DNA of 64,000 bases from Oenanthe sinensis (GCA_028671895.1 JAPMAC010000209.1:22094501-22158500), one strand, 5' to 3'; shown: positions 12,339 to 23,932, counted from the stretch's first letter. The notes: generated by a model from the sequence alone, not told the origin. A program made the numbers and translations.

Positions 12339-13075
12339 TGTTATTCCCTAGAATAATGTCAATATTTGTAGAAGGGGGGATTGAATACAAATATTTCACC
12401 TTTTAGAACTTTTAACAGTTTTCTTGATAATGTTTGAAAAGATTTAAAGTATGAACAATTGAAACATAGATAAGTAGTTGAACAAACATAAGATGTTTAA
12501 AATTACTGATGGATTGATTTTTCCATCAGTTTGTATTTTTGCTCAAATGATCTTGGTTAATGAAACCTATCTGCGATTACAAGGTTAGAGAATAAAACCA
12601 ACTGTTCTTACAAGTGCTCTTAGGCAAAACAGTAATTTTTAAGATATTGTCTAACTTATCTATATTCTAACATTGCTACCACACTTGTTTATATACCACA
12701 AACGTGTTTACAATTCCTAGAAAGTGTATAAAACAAATAATCTATTCTGAGATTGTTCTGGCCTATCTTTCCTTTTTTCCTTTTTCCAATTTGAGAAATG
12801 TCTGTAGACTTGGAAAGACAATTTCAATCTGAGTCTTCACAGTCAGTATAAACTGTATTCTATAGGTATGCTTTATGTCTTATCGTGCAGTCCCTATCAA
12901 TTGATAATTTGCTGTTAAGCATATCAATTGATTCTTCTTTGTATCCATAAACTAATATTCTTCTTTGATTGATCTTTGATATCCATCGATTGATAATAGC
13001 TGTTAACTTATCAATTGATAGATGTTATCAATTGATATATCAATCGACTCTAGTATCAATTGATGAGAAAATTAT
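12339..13075 (-). repeat. Solo LTR of family N, first segment (inserted in Copia-1)
   Basis: In reverse orientation this starts TGTTATTCCC and carries AATATTTGTAGAAGGGGGG, the reverse of the conserved LTR 3' end. The rest of the same LTR resumes at 18343 and ends TCCTAACA at 18555. The Copia-1 RNase H frame is cut at 12338 and resumes at 18556, so the LTR is the insertion. Flanking 5-mers are GCTCT (12334-12338) and GGTCT (18556-18560), a target duplication with one mismatch. No internal region remains, so it is a solo LTR formed by recombination. Confidence 0.85.
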
Positions 13076-13231
13076 TGTAATACCTCAATATTTTTTTTGA
13101 ATAAAATTATATAATTCTAATTTAATATTATTTTTATCATTCTTGGAGTTTCAACAATTTTGACTTGTTTACTAGTAATTACAAAATTAGTCGATGTATG
13201 TACTTGTTTATATTAATTGTTTTGTATTTAG

Positions 13232-13323
<92 letters not shown>

Positions 13324-13958
13324 AGAGAAACATGGTACTGATATATTAGGATAAGAGAGACTAGTTTTAAGATATGATTTGTTTGTTTAGTAATCATAAG
13401 TATTTGGTTTTATAAAAAAATCCAACTCTATCTTTTAGTTGTTATAAATAGAGGAGTAGTCTCTCATTTGTGAACACAACAGGAAAAAGGTTAAATTTAT
13501 ATCGTTGATAATTGTCGTGCTTGATGTAAGTAAACTTTCGAAGCATTAGTTTATTTCATAAATTTTATATTTATACGTATGTAATTTTGTTATTAAATTG
13601 GATCATGTATGCTAATTTATTAGATTAAATTATGAACAAAAGAGTTATTTGAACTTCAAATTTTTAATTAAGAAAGAGTATTTTAGAACCACATCGCTTC
13701 GTATTGAACCGTTAGTAAATTGTGTATAGTTCCGGAACTAGACTTTGGATCTAATATGGAGCACTTCTTTTGGGCCCGTCGAGGATGGTGCATTATTTTG
13801 GGCCTTAGTAAGGGTAACGCATTTATTAACATTTGAACTTTTGGGTCGTGTCACCGGCTAATGTGACCAAGCGTAATGAGATAATTTGTTAAAAGAGTAT
13901 GATTTAATTTTTTTTTTTTGAATTTGAAATTCATTCTATCTATTTGAATATGATTCTG

Positions 13959-13993
<35 letters not shown>

Positions 13994-14312
13994 GTATATG
14001 AAACCTACTTGATTCTGCTAGTGTGTAGTTAGTTTTCTTACTAAGCTTTATAGCTCACTACTTATAAAATTTCAGGTGTTAGCGTGTTGGCTTAACTTTG
14101 AACTCTATTGGAGATGGACGGATAAATTGTAATCATGTTTCAGTTATTAGATTTATATATGCGGAGTTGTGTCTCTATAAGTTTGAAAATACATTGGTTT
14201 TTGATTTTTATGATACATTGGGTTTTTGATTTAGAAATTTATGAAATTTCAATTTTTTTTAATTTTTGGATATTTGTTTGGAAATAACGGTCTGAAAAGT
14301 TGGGCTGTTACA
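13076..14312. repeat. Solo gypsy-type LTR A
   Basis: It begins TGTAATACCTC and ends GGGCTGTTACA (1237 bp), flanked by ATTAT on both sides (13071-13075 and 14313-14317). The termini and the phrases around 13680-13860 resemble LTRs of plant Ty3/gypsy chromoviruses (Tekay-like); that attribution is tentative. No ORF of a retroelement is present, so it is a solo LTR. It has two TA microsatellites, at 13235-13320 and about 13963-13990. Confidence 0.72.
13235..13320. repeat. (TA)n microsatellite
   Basis: An uninterrupted TA dinucleotide run of about 86 bases inside LTR A. The short ORFs across it are artefacts of the repeat. Confidence 0.97.
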
Positions 14313-14317
14313 ATTAT

Positions 14318-17300
14318 TGTAATAACCCCAATTTTTGTAACTATTTGGAACATGGATGAATAGTAATTACCCAGGGTTATGTAAAATTTTTCGCCCACAC
14401 TATATGAATGAAGGAGGATTTTAAATCTGAGGATATATTAAGGTAGTACGAAGCAAATAAGTGAATGTAAATGACGTCAGAATTTTAGAATTTTCACTTC
14501 TACTAATTGTTTCGTAATTTGCAAAGTATCGAAGTACACGAGGATTATGGGTTAACCAAGAGATTAGAGCCAGAAAAAAAATTATAATCCTAGGTGGATT
14601 AAAGATTGTGAATAATAATATTCATATTATGAAATTAATAGAGCAAAAATGCTTTTAATGCTAATTGTGTTTTACCTAAAGGATTAAGTGTTTAACTTTT
14701 GAGTTAACAAGTAATTCCACCAAAAGCCATGCAACTAGTATTGGGTGGCAACCAAGTAAGTTAGTTGGCCAAGTGACTAGATTAGTTACAAACTAACTAA
14801 AAGAATAACCAAGCAAGACATAGTTCCCTAAAATCATGGAGAAAGTACTACCCAACCATACTTCTTAGCCAACTCTTGCAAGCTATACTTGACCTTTAAT
14901 TATCACAAGTAACACAAAGTCACCAAGCCAAGCTAGTAGTCAAGAAATACTCTCCCCCTTGCTCTTAAAACCATTCGGCAGTTTTCATTAAAGGGAGGGA
15001 AATTGATTTTCCAAGGTGAAGCTCCACTCATCCATAAATCACAGAAATTTAACCATAAATCCTTCAAGTGATAACTAAGGTATGGTAAAAATTTGAAGCT
15101 CATCCATTGAGTATTTCATATTTAAATAAATGTTCAAAGATGAACATGAATAGTGAATTATAAGTTACACTAAATTTTGTTCTTGATGTTTAGTGTAAGA
15201 TCAAGGCTTCTAAGGTTAAAACAAGCAACCCTCAAGGATCTTAGACCTTAGATAAGTGTTACAAGCTTCAAGGAGGTATGAATACCATCAACCCTTGTGT
15301 TTAACTTGAGTAAATTGCATGAGAAGTTAGTAGATGTATAAGCTTGGCTATGTTGATGTTTAACTAGTATGATGTGTGTTGTTGGATGATGTTGAATATT
15401 TGATGTTGGTGGAAAAGTTATGTACTCAGTAGTTAAATGTTATAGCCGTAAGTAGCATGTTGATGTTTGGGTTGGTTGTGAATGGATTTCACTTGAGTAA
15501 ATCCGGAAAACGTTACGGTTATAGCCGTCATAATGTCCGTTTGTTTTTAGACTTGTTTTGAACCACAACCCCGAAATGAAAAGTCACTGGACCTCATCAC
15601 CACTGACCTTGGTTACATAGATCTTGGTTCATAGTTTGTTTTGACATTTGAATCATGTAATTCCGACATACGGTTTAAGAGAAAAGCTAAATTTAGTGCA
15701 AGTGTCTAAAGTAACTAAGACTGCTGCGAATGACTACCTTTGAAAATATAAATGGACCCTTTAGCTACTGTCAAAAATCATGAAATTTGGAGGATAAATA
15801 GTTTGGACAGTGGGTAAGGTCCCTACAAAATTTCGTAGGCAGATGTTGAATTTTCGATTTTATAAAAATGTTGAAGATAAGGTGGTGCAAGTGAAACCCC
15901 TTAAGTGGTTACTTGAAAAGTGGTTATGAATTTGCTGAGCAAAAATGGAAATTAAGAATAGGTCATGAACCAAGTGCTTGACCTAAAATGATTAACATGT
16001 GCCCTTACATTAGAGCGGGTCTAATAGGAGTCGTCTAAGTTATGTCGGAGAATCGAATTATGCATGCATATTAGAACGATAATTAGGTTACTCTAGTAAC
16101 TAATAATGCGTTCTGTTTTATCGTATAGATCGCCCGACAAACCCACGCACCCCTAACGCTCCAAGGACACCAGGAAAGTTTTCGAAACTTGTACTTGATG
16201 TACTTGATATACTACTGTTTTGTTGAAAACTGTTGTTGTTGTGATATGACTATTGTTTTAAACTACGAGTTGATTTAAATTATGATTTAGAGTAATCATA
16301 AATGTTTTGGCTTATGCTATAAGGTATTATAGATATAAGCCGGTATGTATAAAGGCTCTAGGAGTAGAGCGGGTATTCGTATTTTCGAACGTAGACCGGG
16401 AGTCGGAAAGTTGTTTTAAACACTGTTGTAATCCGGGAGACGCCGGAGGCAGATTATTTCAAAATAACGGGTTTAAATATTCCAATAAATATATTTTGGA
16501 TATTCTTTTAATAAAAGAATTAAATGGAGTTAATAAATATTATTTGAATATTTATTTTAATTAATGAATATTATTTTGAATATTCATTTAAAAAGAATTT
16601 ATTAATTGTTTATCAATTAATAAATATAATTTGAATATTTATTTAATTAATGAATAGTATTTTGAATATTCATTTAAAAAAAAGGGTTTATTAATTGATT
16701 AATTATTTAATAAATATTTATTAAATATTCTAAATTGATTTCAAAATTTGTGGAGGTCTTTGATAATTATTTAAAAATATTTCGACCTTCGGAAAAATTA
16801 TTTAAAAATAGTAGGGTTCCCTAATATTTATTTATATTCTATTTTATTCTTTCTAATAAGAATAAAATATTTTCGGACTTATCAAAAATAGGGAACGAGG
16901 TCTAGGAAGTAAAGGGTGATTTACTTTCTCAAAAACAATTACGTTTTGACAGCACTGGCCTACTGAGGTAGGGTTTTCAACTTATCAAATCATAAGGGTT
17001 TTCCGACTAATTCCCGGGTCGTGGTTTTTAAAGAGGTTTTCATTCCTTGATTAAATGACACCAGTTGACAGAGGCCAACACACAATTGTGGTAAGAGTAC
17101 TGCCCCGAATATTCTGGCAGTACTCATTCAGAGTTTTGTGAATCTATTAACAAGTAAGATATACTTGGGGGACTAAGATTGAGTTCTAGTTCCAGGTTAG
17201 ATAGATGAATCTACTAACAAGTATGATATACTTGGGGGACTAAGATGAGTTCTAGTTCCAAGCTAGGTAGAGGAATCTATTAACAAGTATAATACACTTG

Positions 17301-18337
17301 GGGAAACTTGGATTAAAAATCCAGTTCCAGGTTATAGATTATTCCAGTGGACTCGGAGTTAGCGTAAGAGGCCGAGTGACGCACGACCCAGCACTTTGGC
17401 CCGTATGCGGTCTAGGGTGATTCCCATTAACGGTAGAGAAAGCCATGGCTCCCCCTTCTACATGTAGAGAAACAACCAGAGCTGCCGTATGTTGCGACTG
17501 ATCATCGTGTATGTACGGTAGAAGTGTGATGATGCTCCAAGAGATAGTCCCATCTTCCAATTGGAATTGTGCTGCAACATCGTAATGAAAGCCTATGAGC
17601 TGATTTACCGAGGGTGTTGTCAGTGGTTGATATTCGGTGATCTTTGTACTCATTCGAACTACCTTGAAAAAAGTTATTTTACAAAATTTGTAAAGTACGT
17701 AAGGTATGCATGATATTGCAGTTATTAAAACAATGTTTAAAAAGAGTATACTTATAAGCGGCATGCATGTTATTGCAGTTTTGAATCATTATTTTGAAAA
17801 GAGTATATTTACGGCCATATATGTTCTTGCTGAGCTATATTGCTCACTCTTGCTTTATTATATATCACAACACAACAGGTTCGCAGAATGCCGCGCATGA
17901 GGCGCACGACAAGGAAGCGCGTGGGAAACGCGCGTTCGTTCCGTAGACTCTTCTCCTCCACTCTACCGCAGGTAGGAGACCGGAGCAGGATAGGAGTACA
18001 ATTGTTTTGGATTCGCTTAATCTATAAGCATGACTTATGTAAATTAATTAACAAGAACAAACGTTGAGGGAACAATATCGTCTCAGATAGAAACTATATT
18101 GACTTCACAAGTCTAGTGTTCTATCTTTTGGCACTGTAAGAATTTATACTCTGATGGTTGTTATGTCTAATATTTATTAAATGTCGTTCTGAGACTATAA
18201 TCAGTGTGTGTATATGAGTTGTGGGGTCATTGCAGGTAAAAGATTTTAATTGTGATCTAAGAGTTAAGTGTTAATAATTGGAAAAAGAAGAGATCGTGAC
18301 GGCCCAGATCCCCGACCCCGGATCTCGGGGCGTCACA
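14318..18337. repeat. Large solo LTR-like element B (gypsy type)
   Basis: It begins TGTAATAACCCC and ends TCGGGGCGTCACA (4020 bp), flanked by ATTAT at 14313-14317 and 18338-18342. I find no gag or pol motifs on either strand, so it is either a very long solo LTR or a non-autonomous element. It contains AT-rich direct repeats (about 16440-16740) and a threefold tandem repeat at 17140-17338. Open frames within it, including one of 141 codons at 17339-17764 on the minus strand, show no recognisable family. Confidence 0.62.
17140..17338 (+). repeat. Three tandem units of about 66 bp
   Basis: Units start near 17140, 17207 and 17273. Each begins GAATCTAYTAACAAGTA, continues with ATACTTGGGG and a GTTCTAGTTCCA or CCAGTTCCA block. 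The third is more diverged at its end. The array lies within element B. Confidence 0.88.
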
Positions 18338-18555
18338 ATTATCAATCGACTAAAGCCATATTAATTGAAATAGACTAAGTACACATATGCTACCATCCAT
18401 ATTATCAGTTGATTAACATAAACATGTCAATTGATAAATGGTTTTATGATCAATCGATATCTATAATTTTCATATCAATTGACCAGTTACAATAAACTAT
18501 AATTTTATGATTCTAAGGTTTAATGTTATCATCAAAGTTACATAGATTCCTAACA
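18338..18555 (-). repeat. Solo LTR of family N, second segment
   Basis: After the ATTAT duplication (18338-18342) the N-family LTR resumes with ATCAATCGAC-type motifs and ends GATTCCTAACA, the reverse of TGTTAGGAATC. Together with 12339-13075 it makes up a near-complete LTR. Confidence 0.85.
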
Positions 18556-18660
18556 GGTCTATGTACCTGTTGAGTATTAATTGACTGATATTTTCATAAA
18601 GCATCTACTTGAAAAACGATTCATTATCCTTTGAAGAGAATTGAGTATGTGCAATGTGTA
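18556..18660 (+). pseudogene. Copia-1 RNase H, C-terminal part
   Basis: The copia RNase H tail continues here after the nested LTRs: a YVPVEY block, then LTDIFIKHLLEKRF, matching the usual plant copia ending xxLxDIFTKPLxExxF. Two in-frame stops (after VEY and after FIIL) show decay. Rejoining this piece to the end at 12338 restores the expected domain order, which is the evidence that the LTR inserted into coding DNA. Confidence 0.85.
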
Positions 18661-19147
18661 AATACTAAGCTATTCTGGTACGTAGCTTCCTATTTTAGCA
18701 AGCTATCATGATTCATTTCGTACTTGTGTGTTTTATTTGAATTTTGAATTTCAAAATTTACATGCAACTGTACTTTTATGAAAATTGTCTTTGTAGTTGT
18801 TACCTCTCATTCGTATGCTCAAATTACGTTCTTAATTGATATACATGCAGTTAATTTATTTTAATGATTTGCTCTATTATTTGCATTACCTGATTATGTG
18901 CATTTTTTCCTTAATTAAATTTCTAATTAGCACATATCTGTTAACATGTGATAATATTTTGAGATGGGTATAATTTTTTAAACTCCTAAATTCAAGCCCG
19001 ATAATTATCAAAGAGGGATTTTTTTTCCAATTCAAATGGACTCCTGGTTATCCGAGTTATATTACTCTACTTGACTACTCATTAGTCACACACATCTCAT
19101 AACTTTACCAAACAACAAACTCTCTTTTTCTCTCACACCAAACCCTA

Positions 19148-20424
19148 ATGACGAATACAAGAAACCAAAAGACTCCAGCATAGGTTTCCAAAAAGAAATG
19201 AAAGTATGTTCCAGAGGAAGTAGTGTTTGTTGAGGATGTGGTTTTCGAAGAAGAGATTGTTTCTTTCGATGAGGCTACTAATGATAATGTCTCCATGGAA
19301 GATATCTCTGGGTTTCAAATGATCAAGAAGCCGCGTATTGCTGTTTGGTTTGCATCAAAGTACCTTGAGTCTCGCTATAGAAGTTTAACTTTGGTCATCG
19401 CACTATCATTTTTGGTAAGCCTCTGTCTCAAGATCTGATTAGGCCCACTCCGATTGTAGACCTATTTGATGCTATAGGTATTTTACCATTCATTGATATA
19501 CCTAATGCATGCTATCATGCACTAGTCTAAGAGTTTTATGTGAATTTATGTCTTGAGCATGATGATTTTTATGTTAGTGAAGTCTGTGGTCAGATAATTA
19601 GTTTAAATTAGACTTTGTTAAATATGATGGTTAAGTATAAGGGTTTCTTTGACTGTGATTTTATTCTGCATACTAAGAAATGAGTTTTTGAGTATGAAGA
19701 TCTAACTAAGGAGGAGCAACATAGATTGATTAGAGGTGTTACTAATTGTGTGGATACTAGTTTGCCAACTATTGCTTTCATACATCCATTTGTTCACTTT
19801 GTTTTCAAGATTTGTCGCTCTAATATTTGCCCTAGGTTAGGTAATAGATCTATCATGTCTTGTCAGGATATGCTTATTTGTTCTTTAATCTTATCTGGGA
19901 AGAAATTTGATATTGCTAGACTGATTCTCAAGAACATGTTTGCTGTTGTTACTAAAAAGAAGGCTGGGTTGTCTTATGGGTTGTTCTTAACCAAAATTTT
20001 TAAGTTTGCTGGGGTTAAGTTGGATGATAGGGATAGAATTTAGATTAAGGATTATTTTGATGCTATCAATCTAGCTCAGTCTAGTTTTCAGGTTCTTGAA
20101 GATGGCAGTTTAACCAATATCCCACATATTATTCATAATGAACCCTGTTCTAGTCATCTGGACTCTGCAAAAGAATCCCATCATTTGCTGCTTGATATTA
20201 TGTTTGATCTGCAAAAGGATTTTAATGAGCTTACGGGAGATGTCAATGGTCTTAAGGAGTTGCTATCTAAGTTCATCTCAAAGGATTCTTCAGAGTCTGC
20301 CATTGTACCTGCTTCAAGCACTGTCAAAGTCCTTGATCCTACTGTTGTCAATTTTGGTCAAGTTGTTGCTGATGCTGCAAAGGAGAAGGGTAATTATTCT
20401 ACTATGTACTCCATTTTTGCATGA
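19148..20424 (+). pseudogene. Copia-1 third ORF in env position (plant TE protein)
   Basis: A separate degenerate ORF lies between the end of pol and the polypurine tract. It begins with MTNTRNQKTP and ends with a stop at 20422. At least four in-frame stops and one frameshift (between 19438 and 19726) are visible. The C-terminal half is open for long stretches (19726-20043, 20185-20424) and includes a region that looks like a coiled coil (FDLQKDFNELTGDVNGLKE). Position and style match the extra ORF of Sireviruses, sometimes called env-like, and the putative plant transposon protein domain (EFYVNL motif near 19530). No clear signal peptide or transmembrane anchor is seen, so an envelope role is not supported here. 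Confidence 0.65.
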
Positions 20425-20778
20425 TTAAGGGAGAGAATTTCAGGAGTTAGGACTGGGTTGGGTTGTTATTTTTTTTAAGTTATGCATGATCTGAACATGG
20501 CTAAGTATTTGCGTCTGCTGGATAATTGTCATTTTCTGTGGTTGGATAATTATTTTGTTGCTGCTGTGGCTAGTTAACCAAAGCTTTGAATGCTTAAGTT
20601 TGTTATTTTGGATATTTGTGCTAAGTTTGGCAAGTTATGAAATTATCTATTATTTGTTAAATATGTGGTTTTAGTACTTGAATAAAAAGTTATATGTCAT
20701 GCAATACTAATCTTTTGTGCAGGATTATTAGATTAAGGATTAACATTTTATCCTCCTGAAACAGATGTGTAATCATCA

Positions 20779-20791
20779 AAAAGGGGGAGAT
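20779..20791 (+). other. Polypurine tract of Copia-1
   Basis: AAAAGGGGGAGAT directly precedes the TG of the 3' LTR at 20792. Confidence 0.85.
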
Positions 20792-21671
20792 TGTAACCCT
20801 CAGAATTTTGATGATCACACAAGTTGAGCAAACTAGAATGCTTGAGAAAATTTATATCTGTTACTTATGCTTGTTATACTATTATAGAATGCTGTATTGC
20901 ATATATTAACTTTGTTTTGCAGGATATATTTATAACAACATAACAATTTGATGTCTTGTTAGAACAGCTTGCTGAGACAGAATCCTACGGGATGCAGAAT
21001 TCCATCTGCAGTTGCACATCAGATTCATATATTATGTAGGATTAATATATATGTACATTCACTAACATATTACATTTTTAATATTTTACTAATCTCATAT
21101 CTTTTTATTAAAAACGTTATCCTAAATTTTAGGAAGTAGTTGATTTGATTTTCATTTCCTTTTTCGAACCGCAACTACTTTCCTATATATCATATCAATA
21201 ATTATAAGAGCAATTTCAAATTCGCTTTATCTCTACTCCTATAGTTATGACTTTAAAATATTTTCTGTTCTCAACGTTATACTATTTCCTTATTTTCAAA
21301 GAGCCATTGTATACTTTTAGTATATAATGTGATATAATTTTTCATTCAGTGTTACACACAACCATTATCCTGCAACTCGATTCTTGGAAAGCTTTATTCG
21401 ATTTTTCTCTAAACTGAGCTTAGTTTTAATTGAAGATTTAATATTTAGAGAATATAGTTGAGTTGTAAACACTTTTTTATTCCTTGTATTGTTCAAAGTG
21501 TATTTGTAATCACTAAGTGGCAAGGGTTTTAGGTGTAGAACAAGGAGGGTTGTTTGATTCAGTTGTATTGTTTCTACAAGACAAAGAGTTTGAAGAATAG
21601 AAGGATTCAAGTGTGAGACTTGAGGAATTCAAGGTTCAAGAACAGATTGCAAGACAGAAGACATTAGCAAG

Positions 21672-21921
21672 CTGGAATCATTCTACTCAGGATTGCTGGG
21701 ATTTTAGCAAGCCACTGTAGTGATTGGGAACAGTGAGATATATTATTACTCTTGTAATTGGTTTATAATTGATTAATAATATATTCTCTTACCAGTTTGG
21801 AATCATTCTACTCAGGATTGCTGGGATTTTAGCAAGCCACTGTAGTGATTGGGAACAGGGAGATATATTATTATTCTTCTAATTAGTTTATAATTGATTA
21901 ATAATATATTCTCTTACCAGG
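21672..21921 (+). repeat. Tandem duplication of about 125 bp in the LTR
   Basis: Two adjacent copies begin GGAATCATTCTACTCAGGATT (about 21672 and 21800) and both end ATATATTCTCTTACCAG. The 5' LTR (6670-6800) has one copy, so the duplication arose in this LTR after insertion or in its lineage. Confidence 0.9.
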
Positions 21922-22429
21922 TTGGTAAGAGACCAAGACGTAAACCATTAGAAATAGGGGCCAACCTCGCTAAACGTCGTGTTCTTCCTTTACATATTGC
22001 TTTTATTTGTTTGCTGCATTGCAATCATTCTAGCCTGCTATAATTATTTACAGATTGAAAACAGTAAGCCAGTTTCATAAGGCACAGCAAATTGTCCACA
22101 TTAAGTCAGCTATAACTGCTTGATAATTGGGGTGTTTGGCTTAGCTTATAAGTAATAACACTACGCCATAGATGGCCTGATGCAACACTGCCATTCTGTT
22201 ACATTTGACCCATTTTACGTTGCATTAGGCCTAATGCAACGCGATTTTGCCATTGCATCTGCGAGCGCTGCATTTGCTATCTAATGCAACGCTTTAGTTT
22301 TCAAATGTAACAGTAGGAAAAGTGTTGCATTAAGGCCCTAATGCAACGCTTTATTGGTCAAATGTAACAGTAGATTGCGTTGCATTAGTTTTCAAAAAAA
22401 CTGATTGAATTGGGTCAAAAGGTGGGACC

Positions 22430-22600
22430 CACAACTGCCATGTCAGCAACTGGGCCCCAACATCCATGTCAGCAGTGCACGTCAGCAGTGCCACATCAGC
22501 ACTGCCACGTGTGGGGCCCATTGCTGACGTGTCAATTCTGATGTGTCATTGCTGAGTGGGGCCCACTGATGACGTGGCATTGTGGGGCCCACCTATCAAA
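22430..22600. repeat. GC-rich cluster of GTCAGCA, TGACGTG and GGGCCC motifs
   Basis: Within AT-rich surroundings this stretch repeats variants of CATGTCAGCA, CACGTCAGCA, TGACGTG and GGGGCCCA in both orientations. It lies between the left subterminal repeats and the captured genes. TGACG and ACGTG cores are typical bZIP binding sites in plants. A promoter role is only an inference. Confidence 0.6.
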
Positions 22601-23034
22601 TGCAACACAATATTTGACTCTAATGTAACACTATTTTCCTATCAAATGCAACACAATACTTGACTCTAATGTAACACTATTTTCTCTATTGCAACACTGT
22701 CTTTTTTCTTTAAAGTAACACTTTTTATAGTCAAATGTAACACTTTTATCTAATAATGTAATAGTAGACCTTTTGAATAATGCAACACAATGTGTGAATT
22801 TTGCAACATTAATATTAGAAGCAAATGTAACAGTAGTAAAAAAAAATTGCAATATAATATTTGTAAATATGTTATTCCCATTAAATTGAACCTGCTAACA
22901 AACCATTCAAAATCCCAACACCAATTCAGAAATGTACATCACCAAATGTATCAAAGCACAATTCTAAATTACCAAGTTTACATATTACCAAAAGAAACCA
23001 CAAAGTACCAAAAGATAGTACGTTGAACAAGAAG

Positions 23035-23795
23035 CTAAGAGGTAGCCCCACCGGTCAACGGAGTGGCATTTTCATCCTCCTCGCTTGAAAATATTGGACA
23101 GTAGTCACCAATATCAAGATTTAAACTAGGATTAGCTTCTCCTAGTTTTTTCAGCAACATTGCATTGTTCTTCTTCAGCTTTTCTTCTTCAGAATGAACA
23201 AATTCTTGTAAATCATCTGGAGAAAAACCAACTTCGTCCAACAGAACATGATAATGTGTTGACCTTGTAGTGCCCTATTGAGATGAAACATTTAAAACAA
23301 ACTTGAAACTATTCAAGAAATGGGTCAAAGTAAAAAATATCACACATTTGAATAGCAAGAAAAAATACTAACAATCATTCCAGTCTGAGTGCACAAGTAG
23401 AAATCGTTGTTCCGTGGATGACAGATCCCATTGTCAATCACAGTTCCTGGGCAGGAAGAAAGAAAGAATTAGCATTTCATGCACCAAATTATCTGTACTG
23501 AAGCCTATGGAGATATTTAACCATCCAAAACATTCTACCAGGGGGGACATTGTCAGTAGATGTTGGCAGGAAAAACTTTGTATGATGCTTCTTCTGTGTG
23601 ATAATAATAACAAACTTTGGGCACCACTTCTCATCCAGGAACTTGCAGGCCTGCAAATATATTAAAGAATGTCCATTTCAGGCAAAATAAAACACAAATC
23701 AATTCAAGTAATTAAATATTAGTATACATACCATGATTATTTGATTGAGTTCAACATTCAGAACCTGATTAAACTGAGATTCGCAGACACCATCC
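23035..23795 (-). pseudogene. Captured AGO4-clade Argonaute PIWI exons fused to a TE tail
   Basis: Four exons with intact GT/AG borders are readable on the minus strand: 23795-23732, 23650-23539, 23446-23373 and 23274-23035. They encode DGVCESQFNQVL, then CKFLDEKWCPKF and KKHHTKFF, then PRNNDFYLC, then THYHVLLDEVGFSPDDLQE, which is consecutive PIWI-domain sequence of the AGO4/6/9 clade. The reading frame stays open through all four. After VHS (about 23191) the Argonaute match stops and the frame continues about 50 codons into an acidic, coiled-coil-like tail before a stop at 23035. The captured part includes the Asp of the (R)DGV motif, one PIWI catalytic residue, but lacks the other catalytic residues and the PAZ and MID domains. 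It cannot be a slicer; the chimeric frame might still be expressed. Confidence 0.85.
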
Positions 23796-23932
23796 CTAAT
23801 CATCATAATGAGAACGAATTATTTGTTATTAATGCGTAGATAGTTTCTCCATTTTTTTTGGGTCTGTCATCTGAAATTAGACCCACAAAACTAGGACTTA
23901 ATTGAGAAACTAGTGTATCATTAATTTTCCAG

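Noticed and set aside
12339..12406. Natural C-terminus of the Copia-1 RNase H at 12406
   Set aside because: The last codons after 12338 are read from the inserted LTR; the real ending continues at 18556.
13179..13397. Ile-Tyr repeat protein over the TA tract
   Set aside because: It is a translation of a dinucleotide microsatellite. The same applies to the frames at 53857-54142.
17339..17764. A 141-codon open frame on the minus strand
   Set aside because: It lies inside LTR-like element B, shows no family motif, and its N-terminal hydrophobic part comes from AT-rich sequence.
19148..20424. A true viral envelope gene
   Set aside because: No convincing signal peptide or transmembrane anchor; the better description is an extra plant TE protein in env position.
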